Below, piece by piece: positions 8,597-17,974 of a DNA stretch of 64,000 nucleotides. How positions within the stretch are numbered: position 1 is the first letter of the stretch; each line of letters opens with the position of its first letter. Source of the DNA: Deinococcus sp. Arct2-2. Lineage in GTDB: Bacteria; Deinococcota; Deinococci; Deinococcales; Deinococcaceae. Below the pieces are notes generated by a model. It did no database searches. It was not told the origin of the DNA and saw nothing but the letters and a program-made list of their open reading frames with translations. Location: NCBI RefSeq assembly GCF_004801315.1, contig NZ_SSNW01000014.1, positions 11,726 to 75,725 of the forward strand. The letters are read 5' to 3'. The position numbers and the translations under genes are program-made.

Positions 8597-9226
8597 CTAC
8601 TCGAGTTGGAAGTCTACGGTGAGCTGCACTGTCAGCACATGGGTTGAGCTGTACTGCACCCCTGCATCGAGTGAACTGGCCCGGGCGCGCGGCGCCCGCT
8701 GAACGTCCTGAGCCATCCAATCTGGCTGCAGATTGATGACGCTTACGGGCATCTCCCAGGTATCAGACGCATGGTGCACCCCGACCACCCGGTGACCGGC
8801 CGCCTCAGCGATGACTTCTGCGCGTCGCCTGGCCTTGTGCATGGCCTGTGGCCCGAGCAGAAGACTGGCCTCAAAATCGTCGAAGATCCATTCCAACCGA
8901 GTGAGATCCACCTGCTTCTGGTTCGCCAACAGGCTCAGTACCTCCGGCAGCAACGCGGCTTCCGTCTCCACCACGAGGAGGAACCGGGCCTTCTGGCTTT
9001 TCGTCAGAAGCCCAGTCCGAGTGCTGATTTCTACGCCTTTCACCTGAATCTGAGAGGTTGGAATGCCTGCGGCCTGCAATTGCTGCGTGACGTCCCGCAC
9101 TTCTTTAACTCGTTCAGTGGCAGCGTTGCCCATCACCAGCGTCTCGCCCGAGATTTCGAGATGCAGTTTAACGCTGATTGCAGTGACGTCCAGATGGTCT
9201 TTCAGTTGAATTCGGAGCACACCCAT
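8597..9226 (-). CDS. SIMPL-domain (DUF541) protein
   Basis: 209 residues from ATG 9224-9226; the frame runs further upstream but that part is unlike the family and opposes another gene. The pattern is that of SIMPL/DUF541 proteins: GETLVMGNAATERVKEV, IQVKGVEIST, then a long helix LLGPQAMHKARRRAEVIAEAAG and a C-terminal beta part. Most family members are exported and begin with a signal peptide and a G-x-G-x-V strand; this one has neither, so it may be cytoplasmic or a domain-only form. Biological role in the family is poorly defined (envelope stress, ion responses). It faces the truncated WYL gene with about 80 bases between. Confidence 0.75.
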   Translation of the reverse strand: MGVLRIQLKDHLDVTAISVKLHLEISGETLVMGNAATERVKEVRDVTQQLQAAGIPTSQIQVKGVEISTRTGLLTKSQKARFLLVVETEAALLPEVLSLLANQKQVDLTRLEWIFDDFEASLLLGPQAMHKARRRAEVIAEAAGHRVVGVHHASDTWEMPVSVINLQPDWMAQDVQRAPRARASSLDAGVQYSSTHVLTVQLTVDFQLE

Positions 9227-9304
9227 GCCTTCACGGTACTCCAGTGCATTTCCTGTCGGTGAAGACTGGTTGATGTTGCAGGTCTCTGAGTTTTTGCCTT
9301 TTCG

Positions 9305-10183
9305 CTGGAGGTCACCGAGAGAACGGTGCGCCGTGACGTCGAGCGGCTTCGCGACCTCGGCTATCCGGTCGATGCCACGTCGGGACAATACGGTGGCTAT
9401 CGCCTGGCAACAGGGGCACACGTTCCGCCTCTGATTCTCAGCGACGACGAAGCTGTCGCCGTAGCCGTCGGACTGCGCTACGCCGCTGAGGCAGCCATAG
9501 ATGGCATAGAAGAAACGTCGCTGCGTGCGCTGACGAAGATTGAACTGCTCTTGCCCCATCGACTGCGCCGACGTGTGTCAGCGCTGCATTCGAGCGTCAC
9601 TTCTCTCCGGCGCATGGGCGACGATGATGACATCGACCCAGAAGCCCTCAGCGTGATCGCCGCGGCCTGTCGCGACCGCGAGTTCGTGCGTTTTGAATAC
9701 CGGGGAGGCGACGGCGAAAGCAGCAAACGAATCGTCGAGCCGCATCAACTCGTGACTTCGGATCGTCGTTGGTATCTCGTCGCCTGGGATCAGACTCGCC
9801 AAGATTGGCGAACCTTTCGACTAGACCGACTCCGAGAACCGCGAATCTCGGGAGATCAGTTCCCACCACGCGGGATACCAGGAGGTGATGCGGCAGACTT
9901 CGTCGCGACCTCACTCGCCTCGACCCCTCGTCAGGCGGAAGCGAGAATTACCGTGCAAGCCTCGTTCGCCGAACTCGAGAGTGTGCTTCGGTGGGTGGAT
10001 CACACACCATTCGAGGGAGAAACGAACTGCAACACAATCACGATTCGCAGTGAAGATCTCGGCCGGCTTGCCATGACGGTTGCTCGCATCGCACTCACCG
10101 CTCCCATAACGGTAATTGAACCTGCCGAGCTCGCCGCGGTAATCCAGCGGCTCGCGCTTCACTTGACCGTCAACCCCGCCTAA
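9305..10183 (+). pseudogene. WYL-domain regulator lacking the start of its HTH
   Basis: From 9305 the frame reads LEVTERTVRRDVERLRDLGYPV, which is the recognition helix and wing of the usual N-terminal HTH_11 domain. The preceding 20-30 residues that every full-length relative has are missing: an in-frame TGA at 9287-9289 stops the frame and the earliest conventional start is GTG 9326, inside the recognition helix. Downstream the protein is complete: YGGYRL, the WYL core (FVRFEYRGG, then RRWYLVAWD and FRLDRL) and the WCX tail to TAA 10183. Codon choice (many CGA, TCG, CGT) differs from neighbouring genes, hinting at transfer. It is most likely a 5'-truncated remnant that may still make a WYL domain without DNA binding. 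Confidence 0.6.
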
Positions 10184-10663
10184 AACTGTCAGACTCAGAG
10201 GTTGCACCTTGAACTTCTGAGTGCATAGCGGTGCTGGCGCAGAAATTCCTCGTCTTGAGCCAGGCGGTGGAAGAGCAATTGATCTCCGCGTAAGCCGGCA
10301 ACACGATGAGAGCGAGAGCGTTTTCCAGGAGCGGAAGTTTGATTCTCTTTCAATGAGCGAACAGCGGAAAGCGTCGTCAACCTTGGCCGAGATCAATCAC
10401 ATGGCGGGGCTGCTCCATCTTTGAGGCAATCATCAACAGTGACGCAGAGCCTGTCAGAGGGGGTCACTCCACTGGACGAGCTTTTCGCCACCACTTGCAA
10501 ATCACTTTACAACCAGGTAACGTTCTGCAAAGACACCTACAAAGCAAGTGCAAGTTCCGCCATCAGCACCAAGAAGTGTTCCGACTGGTTTCAAGGAGTT
10601 GCCCATGTCACGCCCCGAACGCGAGTGGAGTTGCCAGAGTTCTAGAGTGCGTGGAACGCAGCC
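10184..10663. other. Intergenic, no gene seen
   Basis: 480 bases without a convincing reading frame. Short frames here have no recognisable domain or ribosome site. The promoter of the following D-amino-acid run presumably lies near its right end, but I cannot pick out a clear -35/-10 pair. Confidence 0.5.
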
Positions 10664-11800
10664 GTGAGAGTCGAACACGCCGAGTTGCGCGTGGTGTCGC
10701 TGCCTTTGCTGCACCCCTTCAAAACCTCGTTTGCGGTGATGACCGACAAGACCTTTTTGCTGCTAAGGCTATTTGGCGAGGGGCTGGAGGGAGTGGCGGA
10801 GGGCGTGATGGACGCCCGCCCCATGTACCGCGAAGAAACCATCAGCGGCGCACTGGCCCTGCTGCAAGAAACCGTGCTGCCCGCCGTACTGGGCCGCGAC
10901 TGGGCCAACCCCGAGCAACTGGTTGCTAACCTCGCCCACCTGCGCGGCAACCGCATGACGCTGGCCACCGTGGAAATGGCCTTTTGGGATTTGTGGACGC
11001 GGAGTTTGGGCCTGCCCCTGTCTACCGCGTTGGGCGGCGTGCGGAACGAGGTTTCGGTGGGCGTTTCACTCGGCATTCAAAGCACCGTGGAGGCCACCGT
11101 AGACAGCGCGGTGCGGCACGCGGGACTGGGCTACAAGCGCATCAAACTCAAGATTGAGCCGGGCTGGGACGTGGCGGTGGTGCGGGCGGTCAAGGCGGCC
11201 CTGCCTGACCTTCCTGTCACTGTGGACGCCAACGCTTCTTATTCGCTGGCCGACCTGAACACGCTGCGGGCGCTGGACGGCCTCGGCCTCGACTACATGG
11301 AGCAACCGCTGGGGTGGGACGACATGCGCGACCACGCCAAGTTGCAGGGGCTGATGCAGACGCCGCTGTGCCTCGACGAGTGCATCACCAGCGCGCAGGA
11401 CGCCCGAAAGGCGCTGGAGACGGGGGCCTGCCGCTTGATCAACATCAAAGTCGGGCGGGTGGGCGGCCACCTCGAAGCCCGCCGGATTCATGATGTGGCC
11501 GCCGCCTTCAGCGCTCCCGTGTGGTGCGGCGGGATGCTGGAAAGCGGCGTCGGGCGGGCGCACAACATTCATCTGTCCACCCTCGCCAACTTCACCAAGC
11601 CCGGCGACACCAGCAGTTCCTCGCGCTACTGGGCCCGCGACATCATTCAGGAACCGCTGGAAACGGCGGGCGGCCTGATGAAAGTGCCCAGCGGCGTCGG
11701 CACGGGCGTCAGCCTCGACTTGCCCTTCCTCGATACCCTCACGCAACTGAAAATTTACGTTGATCCGGTGTCGCACCTTACGGCGGGAAGCCCGGCGTGA
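10664..11800 (+). CDS. N-acyl/N-succinyl-amino-acid racemase (o-succinylbenzoate synthase family)
   Basis: 378 residues from GTG 10664; no strong ribosome site is visible. Enolase-superfamily, MenC/NAAAR subgroup: catalytic Lys pair Lys161 and Lys163 in RIKLKIEPG, metal ligands Asp188 (VDANAS), Glu213 (MEQPL) and Asp238 (LDECI), and second catalytic Lys262 ([10 protein letters not shown]). Spacing fits the characterised Deinococcus racemase of about 375 residues. Family members can convert N-succinyl- or N-acetyl-D-amino acids to the L-forms and some also make o-succinylbenzoate. No other men gene is nearby, while a GNAT transferase overlaps its end, which argues for the amino-acid role. First gene of the D-amino-acid run. 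Confidence 0.93.
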   Translation: MRVEHAELRVVSLPLLHPFKTSFAVMTDKTFLLLRLFGEGLEGVAEGVMDARPMYREETISGALALLQETVLPAVLGRDWANPEQLVANLAHLRGNRMTLATVEMAFWDLWTRSLGLPLSTALGGVRNEVSVGVSLGIQSTVEATVDSAVRHAGLGYKRIKLKIEPGWDVAVVRAVKAALPDLPVTVDANASYSLADLNTLRALDGLGLDYMEQPLGWDDMRDHAKLQGLMQTPLCLDECITSAQDARKALETGACRLINIKVGRVGGHLEARRIHDVAAAFSAPVWCGGMLESGVGRAHNIHLSTLANFTKPGDTSSSSRYWARDIIQEPLETAGGLMKVPSGVGTGVSLDLPFLDTLTQLKIYVDPVSHLTAGSPA

Positions 11801-12597
11801 CCCAGCCCGCTCCTTGTGCAGTGCGGGAGTTGTCCGGGTTGGCTGAATTGGCCCTGACGCCCACGCTGGCACGGGCCATCTGGGGAGAGACAGACCGCCC
11901 CGAAGACGCGGTGCTGCTGCATGTCGTACAGCACATCGGCGGGCTGGTGGCCGGGGCGTTCGATGCTCAGGGGGCGCTCCAGGCCTACCTGGTCGGCCTG
12001 CCCACCAGCGAAGCGGGCGTGCACCATTCGCACCGTCTGGGCGTGCATCCGGGGGCGCGGCGGCAGGGCCTGGGCGAGCGCCTGAAACGCTTTCAGCGCG
12101 ACTGGTGCCTGTCGCGCGGCGTGCATGAGGTTCGCTGGACATTCGACCCCCTGCTGCTCGCCAACGCCCACCTGAATATTCACCGCTTGGGGGCCACGGT
12201 CAGCACCCTGCTGCCCGACTATTACGGCGCGATGTCCGGCATCAACGCGGGCCTGCCGTCTGACCGCTTCGAGGCCCACTGGGAGCTGGGCAGTGGGCGG
12301 GTCGAGCGCCATCTGAATGGGCAAACGAGCGATCAGAGCTGGCCTACCGCGCCCGCGCTTCACCCGCTGCACGCCCGCTGGCCCGCTGAACTGGCCGACG
12401 CTGTGGCGCTAGAAGTGCCCCGCGACTTTGGCGCGTTGCGGCGCGACGATCCCGAATTGGCGCTGGACTGGCGGCTGAAGGCCAGAGAGGGCATCACGGC
12501 CCTGTTCGGCCTTGGCTACACGCTGACCGATGTGGACTTGGGGCGCAGCCAGTACCTCTTTACACGGGCTCCCGCTCACTCGGGAACCCCATGCTGA
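11797..12597 (+). CDS. GNAT-family acyltransferase, probable D-amino-acid N-succinyltransferase
   Basis: 266 residues; GTG 11797 overlaps the racemase stop by four bases (GTGA), indicating tight coupling. The acyl-CoA loop is visible as [22 protein letters not shown] (residues about 72-93), followed by VRWTFDPL and [11 protein letters not shown], a conserved second half of this GNAT group. In Geobacillus a GNAT enzyme next to the racemase succinylates D-amino acids as the first step of irreversible D-to-L conversion (established pathway); I infer the same job here from the gene pair. The acyl donor and amino-acid range cannot be read from the sequence. The L-specific desuccinylase that would complete the route is not in the window. 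Confidence 0.82.
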   Translation: MTQPAPCAVRELSGLAELALTPTLARAIWGETDRPEDAVLLHVVQHIGGLVAGAFDAQGALQAYLVGLPTSEAGVHHSHRLGVHPGARRQGLGERLKRFQRDWCLSRGVHEVRWTFDPLLLANAHLNIHRLGATVSTLLPDYYGAMSGINAGLPSDRFEAHWELGSGRVERHLNGQTSDQSWPTAPALHPLHARWPAELADAVALEVPRDFGALRRDDPELALDWRLKAREGITALFGLGYTLTDVDLGRSQYLFTRAPAHSGTPC

Positions 12598-13619
12598 GCT
12601 TCATCCTGCGCCGCCTGCTGGCCCTGCCGCTGATCTTGCTGGCAGTGACTTTCCTGATCGTGCTGGTGATGCAGCTCATTCCCGTCGAGCAGCGTGCCGC
12701 CGCCTACACCACCGATCTGGCGCAGCTTTCGCGCATCCCGGAGATCATCAAGACCAACCGCCTGGACGCCAGCGTCTTCGAGCAGTACTGGCGCTGGCTG
12801 GGGCAGGCCCTGGGCGGCAACCTGGGGTTCTCGCGCACCAGTGGGCAGCCGGTGCTCAGCACCCTGGCGGCGCGTTTTCCCGCCACCCTGGAACTGACGC
12901 TGTCTACTCTGATCCCGCTGATCGGTCTGAGTGTGTGGCTCGGCTCGAAAGCCGCCGTGCAGCGGGGCCGGGCGGCCGACACGTTCATCCGGGTCATTGC
13001 TGTGGTCAGTTCCAGCACCCCCAGCTTCGTACTGGGCGTGTGGCTGCTGGTCATTTTTTACGGCGCGCTGGACCTGCTGCCCGGCACCGGCAACCTCAGC
13101 AACGACAGCGCCATCTCCTTCCTGACGGGTGAGATCAAACGGGTGACCGGATTCGTCACCATCGATGCCCTGCTCGGTGGCCGTCCCGAGGTGTTCTGGG
13201 ACGCTATCAAGCACCTGATCATGCCGGTCTTTACCCTGATGGTGGTGGGCAGCGCCGGGCTGATCAAGGGCACGCGCACCTCCATGCTGGAGGCCCTGAA
13301 CAGCGATTACATCCGCACCGCCCGCGCCAAGGGGGTCAGCGAGCGGGTCATTGTCCGCAAGCACGCGCGGCGCAACGCCCTGCTGACGGTGATCACGCTG
13401 GCGGGCCTGAGCATCTCCGGGCTGCTTCAGGGCGCGGTGATCGCCGAGACGCTGTTCGGCTATCCCGGCGTCGGGGCCTGGGCCGCGCAGGCGGCGGCGC
13501 TGGGCGACCTGCCGGGCGTGCTCGGCTTCGCGCTGCTGGCCGCCACCATCGTGGTGCTCATCAATCTGGCGATTGACCTGGCCTACACCGTCATCGACCC
13601 CCGTGTGAGGTACGCATGA
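12591..13619 (+). CDS. Peptide ABC importer permease, DppB/OppB type
   Basis: 342 residues; ATG 12591 lies seven bases before the end of the acyltransferase gene. N-terminal membrane helix [24 protein letters not shown] is typical for DppB, then a periplasmic loop and five more helices. The permease (EAA) loop is DYIRTARAKGVSERVIVRKHARRNALL near residues 235-265, the site that docks the ATPases. It pairs with the next gene to form the channel of a dipeptide/oligopeptide importer. No ATPase gene occurs in this run, so the ATPases must come from elsewhere in the genome or be shared with another importer. Confidence 0.93.
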   Translation: MLSFILRRLLALPLILLAVTFLIVLVMQLIPVEQRAAAYTTDLAQLSRIPEIIKTNRLDASVFEQYWRWLGQALGGNLGFSRTSGQPVLSTLAARFPATLELTLSTLIPLIGLSVWLGSKAAVQRGRAADTFIRVIAVVSSSTPSFVLGVWLLVIFYGALDLLPGTGNLSNDSAISFLTGEIKRVTGFVTIDALLGGRPEVFWDAIKHLIMPVFTLMVVGSAGLIKGTRTSMLEALNSDYIRTARAKGVSERVIVRKHARRNALLTVITLAGLSISGLLQGAVIAETLFGYPGVGAWAAQAAALGDLPGVLGFALLAATIVVLINLAIDLAYTVIDPRVRYA

Positions 13620-14611
13620 CCGCCATCGGTGGAAGCGAAGTTCGTCCGATCAAGAAAGCAAGGGGCGGCTTCTGGGCGCGGCTGTTCCGCCACAACCGGC
13701 TGGCCTGTGTGGGGGCTGCACTGGTCAGTTTCTTCGTGCTGGTCACGCTGCTGGCCCCGGTGCTGGCCCCACCGCAGGGCAACTGCCGCCGGGCGCTGGG
13801 CATGGAGGGCACCCAGACGGTCCCCGGTCCGCTGGCCTACCTGCGCGAGCTGGTGGCGACGCCGGGCGCGTGCCTCCAGATGCCGCGCGTGGGCTTCGCG
13901 GCGCAGCCCAATCCGCCCGCTGCCGGCGCGCCGCTGGGCCGCGTCAATGGCTACGACATCCGCTACGGCCTGGTCTGGGGCACGCGCACCGCTATCTTCC
14001 TGGGCCTGACGGTGTTGGCCATCACCGTGACCATCGGCTCGCTGGTGGGCCTGACCGCCGGCTTCCTGGGCGGCGTGACCGACAACCTGCTGATGCGCCT
14101 GACCGACGTGATCTTCGCCTTTCCCGCGCTGGTGCTGATTCTGGTGCTGGTGGCCGCGCTGGGGCCTGGGCTGCTGAACATCATCATCGCCCTGAGCCTG
14201 GTGTCGTGGGTGGGGCTGGCGCGTGTGGTCCGTTCGGAGGTGCTGCGCCTACGCGAGCTGGAATTCGCGGCGGCGGCGCAGAGTCTGGGGGCCAGCCGCG
14301 CCCGCATCGCCCTGCGCCATGTGCTGCCCAACGCCATTGGCCCGCTGCTCACCATCGTGGTGCTGGAAATGGGCAGCCTGCCCATCGTGGCCGGAACGCT
14401 GTCCTTCCTGGGACTGGGCACGCCGCTGGGCTACGCCGACTGGGGCCAACTGATCGCCCTGGCCCAGAAGTGGATTCAGGGACCGCCTGGCGAACCGTTC
14501 GCGTACTGGTACGTCACCCTCTTTCCGGGCCTGTGCATCTTTGCCTACAGCCTGGGCTGGAGCCTGCTGGGCGACAGCCTGGCCGAGGCGCTGGATCCCA
14601 GGAACCGCTGA
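13616..14611 (+). CDS. Peptide ABC importer permease, DppC/OppC type
   Basis: 331 residues; ATG overlaps the previous stop (ATGA at 13616-13619). The N-terminus carries the FWARLFRHNRLACVGAALV helix of OppC_N, a roughly 70-residue loop with two Cys (NCRRALG, GACLQMP), then the conserved GxxYGLVWGTRTAIFLGLTVL and five further helices. The EAA loop is LREFAAAAQSLGASRARIALRHVLPN-like at residues about 205-235 (seen as ELEFAAAAQSLGASRAR). The extra-long first periplasmic loop is larger than in textbook DppC and could contact the binding protein. Functions as a heterodimer with the preceding permease. Confidence 0.93.
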   Translation: MTAIGGSEVRPIKKARGGFWARLFRHNRLACVGAALVSFFVLVTLLAPVLAPPQGNCRRALGMEGTQTVPGPLAYLRELVATPGACLQMPRVGFAAQPNPPAAGAPLGRVNGYDIRYGLVWGTRTAIFLGLTVLAITVTIGSLVGLTAGFLGGVTDNLLMRLTDVIFAFPALVLILVLVAALGPGLLNIIIALSLVSWVGLARVVRSEVLRLRELEFAAAAQSLGASRARIALRHVLPNAIGPLLTIVVLEMGSLPIVAGTLSFLGLGTPLGYADWGQLIALAQKWIQGPPGEPFAYWYVTLFPGLCIFAYSLGWSLLGDSLAEALDPRNR

Positions 14612-14701
14612 TGCCGCCCGGTCCTTTCCCCTGACTCTCCCGCTCCCCCGCACGTTCCGTCCATCGACCAGCCGCCTTTTCTCTTCCCCGGAGGTTCACC
14701 C

Positions 14702-16387
14702 ATGAAACGCACCCTGCCCACTATGAGTACAGCCTTGACCCTGGCCCTGCTCGCCCCCTCCGCCCTGGCCACCCCTGCCAACACGCTGGTCTACCAGATT
14801 GCCTCGGCCACTGCCAGCGTCGAACCCGCGCAGGCCGTCGTAACCTTCGACGTGCTGCCGGTCAAGCAGATGTACGAGGGGCTGTACCTCGACAACTTCG
14901 GCAAGTACCAGCCGCTGCTGGCCACCTCCTTTACCCAGAGCAAGGACGGCAAGACCACCACCTTTAGCCTGCGTAAGGGGGTCAAGTTCCACGACGGCTC
15001 GGCCATGACCTGCGCCGACGCCGAATACTCGATGCGGCGCACCTTCCTAGTAGGCAGTGAAACCTCGCTGGCTGCCCAGGTTCGCGCCAATCTGCTGAGC
15101 ATTCCCGGCTTCACCCCGGAGGTCAAGAAGACCTACACCTTCACCAAGTTGGCGAGCATGGTCAAGTGCAACGCGGCGGGCCAACTGGTGCTGACGCTGG
15201 ACCGTAACGTTCCCAGCCTGCTGGATTCCATCACCCAGACCTACATCGTGCCGATGAAGACTCTGGTGGCGGGCGGCGACTGGAGCGGCACGGCCAAAGA
15301 TTTTGACGCTTTTTTAGGCAAGGACGTGTCCAACTCGGTGTTGGCGCAGAAGCCCATCGGCACCGGGGCGTACCAGTTCGTGGCCCGCGATCCCAGCCGC
15401 TTCGTGCTGAAAAGCTTTGACGGCTACTGGGGCGGCGCGCTGAAGCTGAAGAACATCATTCTCCAGAAGGTAGACAGCGACACTGCCCGCGTGCTGGCGC
15501 TGCAAAAGGGCGACGCTGACATCGCGCTGATTCCAGACCGCGACACGCTGGCGAAATTAAAGGGCGTGTCCGGCGTGTCCGTCTATGAGGACCTGCCCAC
15601 CCAGAACCTGACCAGCGTGGTGCTGTTCAACCAGAACATCAAGGACGACAAACTGCTGCCCGCCGGGCAACTGGCCGAGAACAACATCCCCGCCAATTTC
15701 TTCGGCGATGTTCATGTCCGCCGGGCGTTCGCGGCAATGTTTGACACCAAGACCTTTGTCAAAGACGGCTTGCAGGGCTTTGGTCTGGCCCGCAACACCA
15801 CGCTGCCGCCAAACAACTGGGCCAACGACAAGACCCTACGCCCCCCGGCCTACAACCTCAAGACCGCCGAGGCCGAACTCAAGCAGGCGTTCGGCGGCAA
15901 ACTGTGGACCACGGGCTTTACCATTCCCCTGTCCACTTTCGGCGGCAGCGGGCTATCGCAGGTGGTGGCGGGCATCTTCAAGCAGAACATCGAGCAACTG
16001 AATCCCAAATTCCATGCCACGGTCAGCACGCTGGAACTGAGCGCGGCCAACGCCTCGCTGCTGGGCGGCAAACTACCTTTCGGCGCACTGACCTGGGGCG
16101 GCGCGGACCCGGACACCAACCTGCGCGGGCTGTACAGCTCCGAAGGCATCCTGGCCCCGGCCACCAACATCAAAGACCCCAAGATGGAAACCATGTTGAA
16201 CGCGGCCCGCGACGCCGTGGGCCAGAGTGCTCGCAGGCCGCTGTACAAGTCGCTACTGACCTACTTAAATGCGCAGACCTACGCCTTCCCGCTGCCGCAA
16301 CCGCTGGTCTTCGCGGCCACCACCTCGGCCCTCAAGGGCTACCCGGAATTCAACAAGACCACCCTGTTCCGTGTACTGAGCAAATAG
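14702..16387 (+). CDS. Peptide ABC importer substrate-binding protein (family 5)
   Basis: 561 residues, ATG 14702 preceded by CCCGGAGG. Signal peptide about residues 1-23 (LTLALLAPSALA, cleaved before TPANT) without a lipobox. Family-5 solute-binding fold: YEGLYLDNFGKYQPLLATSF, FSLRKGVKFHDGSAMTCADAEYSM, IGTGAYQFVARDPSRFVLKSFDGYWGG, DVHVRRAFAAMFD. These proteins deliver di/oligopeptides (sometimes heme, nickel or opines) to DppBC-type channels. Its position between the permeases and intracellular peptidases or deacylases suggests peptides or N-acyl amino acids with D-residues as cargo; that specificity is inference from context. Confidence 0.92.
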   Translation: MKRTLPTMSTALTLALLAPSALATPANTLVYQIASATASVEPAQAVVTFDVLPVKQMYEGLYLDNFGKYQPLLATSFTQSKDGKTTTFSLRKGVKFHDGSAMTCADAEYSMRRTFLVGSETSLAAQVRANLLSIPGFTPEVKKTYTFTKLASMVKCNAAGQLVLTLDRNVPSLLDSITQTYIVPMKTLVAGGDWSGTAKDFDAFLGKDVSNSVLAQKPIGTGAYQFVARDPSRFVLKSFDGYWGGALKLKNIILQKVDSDTARVLALQKGDADIALIPDRDTLAKLKGVSGVSVYEDLPTQNLTSVVLFNQNIKDDKLLPAGQLAENNIPANFFGDVHVRRAFAAMFDTKTFVKDGLQGFGLARNTTLPPNNWANDKTLRPPAYNLKTAEAELKQAFGGKLWTTGFTIPLSTFGGSGLSQVVAGIFKQNIEQLNPKFHATVSTLELSAANASLLGGKLPFGALTWGGADPDTNLRGLYSSEGILAPATNIKDPKMETMLNAARDAVGQSARRPLYKSLLTYLNAQTYAFPLPQPLVFAATTSALKGYPEFNKTTLFRVLSK

Positions 16388-16412
16388 GCGTTTCAGGCCG
16401 CCCGTTCGTGAC

Positions 16413-16438
16413 CCGCCGCGCCAAGTTAGGCGCGGCGG
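16413..16438 (+). other. GC-rich hairpin between binding-protein and hydrolase genes
   Basis: CCGCCGCGCC (16413-16422) pairs perfectly with GGCGCGGCGG (16429-16438) around a 6-base loop, 25 bases after the binding-protein stop. There is no T-run. In ABC importer operons such hairpins often protect the upstream message and reduce downstream expression, which would favour binding-protein excess; that is an inference. Confidence 0.5.
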
Positions 16439-16498
16439 CAGAGGGAATCGGTCGCAGCCCGTTCGCCCGCCTCCGTTTCCCAGTTCGAGGAGAACAGC

Positions 16499-17974
16499 AT
16501 GACCGCCACCACAGCCAGAAGCAGCACCGAACTCGCCGCCGCCTTCGAACAGGAGGCCAGACGCTTGATGGAGGAATACAAGATTCCCGGCGTCACGCTG
16601 GGCCTGCTGACCCCGGACGGCGATCACTTCGTCAATCTGGGCGTCACCAATCTAGAAAACCCACTGCCCATCACGGAAGACACCATCTTCCAGATCGGCA
16701 GCACCACCAAGACCATCACCTCGCTGACCTGTTCGGTGCTGGTGGCGCAGGGCAAACTGGACCTGGACGTGCCGGTGCGAACCTACCTGCCCGACTTCAA
16801 GCTGAAAGACGAATCGGTGGCCGCCACTTTAACGGTGCGCGACGTGCTGACCCATCAGGGCGGCTTTCAGGGCGACCTCTTCGAAGAGACCGGCAACGGC
16901 GACGACGCGCTGGCAAAGGTGCTGGACATCCTGGCCGAGTCGCCGCAGGTGGTGCCGCTGCGCGGCCACTGGAGTTACAACAACGCCGGGTTTTACGTGG
17001 CCGGGCGGGTGATCGAGGTGCTGACCGGCAAGCCCTTTGAAACCGCCGTCACCGAACTGATCTTCGGGCCACTGGGCATGGACCACACCCTCTTTTTCCC
17101 CAACCAGGTGATGACCTACCGCTTTACCACCGGACACAACAAGATCGAGGGCGAGATGGTGATCCAGCGGCCCTGGATTCTGCCGCGCTCGTCGGCCCCG
17201 GCGGGCGGAACCTTGAATTCCAGTCTGCGGGACATGACCCGCTACGCCCGTTACATGATGTCGGGAACCCTGCTGGCAGCGGTCTATCATGGGGCCGGGG
17301 CGGAAGGCGACGCGACCCAGCCCGCCGAGGCGTCACCGCTGGAAACGCTGAACCGCGCCCAACTCTGGACACCGCAGCGGCCCATCGGCAACGCTGTTAA
17401 CGCCTTTCCGGGCGAGCTGGGCCAGATCGGGCAGAGCTGGTTTATCGATCAGTACCCGGAGGCCACCATCATCAGTCACGGCGGCACCACCCATGGCCAC
17501 CAGTCGGACTTCTGGGTCTCGCCGGACCGGGGGGTGGGCTTTATCGCCATGACCAACGCCAGCAACGGCCACGCCTACAACCGCAAGCTCAGCAACTGGA
17601 TCAAGCGCGAGCTGCTGAGCCTCAGCGCCCCGGAGCAGCCAGACCATCCCGTCAGCCCCGAGGACCTGAGCGCCTATGAGGGCGAGTACCTGATCATCGG
17701 CATGCCGCTGAAAATCAGCTCTCACGCCGAGGATGGGCAGCTGACCCTCGCCATTCCCGACACCACGCCCGGCGCGAGCGGCACCAAGCCCGCCCCGCTG
17801 CGCTTTATCGGCCCGGACCGCGCGCTGGTGACGGGCGGCGGCGACATGGACGGCACCGGCGTCGAGTTCCTGCGCGGCAAAGACGGAGGGGTAGAGTTCA
17901 TGCGCTTCGGAGCGCGGCTCTATCCGCTCGAGAGCCAAGAGGCGGCCCAGGCACTGCCATTGACCGCGCTGTAA
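16499..17974 (+). CDS. Serine hydrolase, beta-lactamase/D-aminopeptidase fold (S12), copy 1
   Basis: 491 residues, GAGGAG just upstream of ATG 16499. Class-C beta-lactamase/DD-peptidase fold: nucleophile motif S68-T-T-K71 in IGSTTKT, YxN motif Y160-N-N162 in HWSYNNAGF, and H327-G-G329 in ISHGGTTHG replacing KTG. A C-terminal lipocalin-like beta domain occupies about 385-491. There is no signal peptide: the N-terminus is a charged helix (AAAFEQEARRLMEEYKIPG), so the enzyme should be cytoplasmic, unlike secreted beta-lactamases. In this operon the natural reading is a D-aminopeptidase or D-amidase acting on imported peptides. Tandem paralogue follows immediately. Confidence 0.88.
   Translation: MTATTARSSTELAAAFEQEARRLMEEYKIPGVTLGLLTPDGDHFVNLGVTNLENPLPITEDTIFQIGSTTKTITSLTCSVLVAQGKLDLDVPVRTYLPDFKLKDESVAATLTVRDVLTHQGGFQGDLFEETGNGDDALAKVLDILAESPQVVPLRGHWSYNNAGFYVAGRVIEVLTGKPFETAVTELIFGPLGMDHTLFFPNQVMTYRFTTGHNKIEGEMVIQRPWILPRSSAPAGGTLNSSLRDMTRYARYMMSGTLLAAVYHGAGAEGDATQPAEASPLETLNRAQLWTPQRPIGNAVNAFPGELGQIGQSWFIDQYPEATIISHGGTTHGHQSDFWVSPDRGVGFIAMTNASNGHAYNRKLSNWIKRELLSLSAPEQPDHPVSPEDLSAYEGEYLIIGMPLKISSHAEDGQLTLAIPDTTPGASGTKPAPLRFIGPDRALVTGGGDMDGTGVEFLRGKDGGVEFMRFGARLYPLESQEAAQALPLTAL

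Noticed and set aside
10421..10645. 74-codon frame before the racemase
   Set aside because: Start lacks a site and the protein shows no familiar features; more likely leader DNA of the following operon.
10664..11800. Annotation as menaquinone o-succinylbenzoate synthase
   Set aside because: The family overlaps, but no other menaquinone genes are near and the overlapping GNAT and D-peptide genes favour the racemase role; dual activity remains possible.
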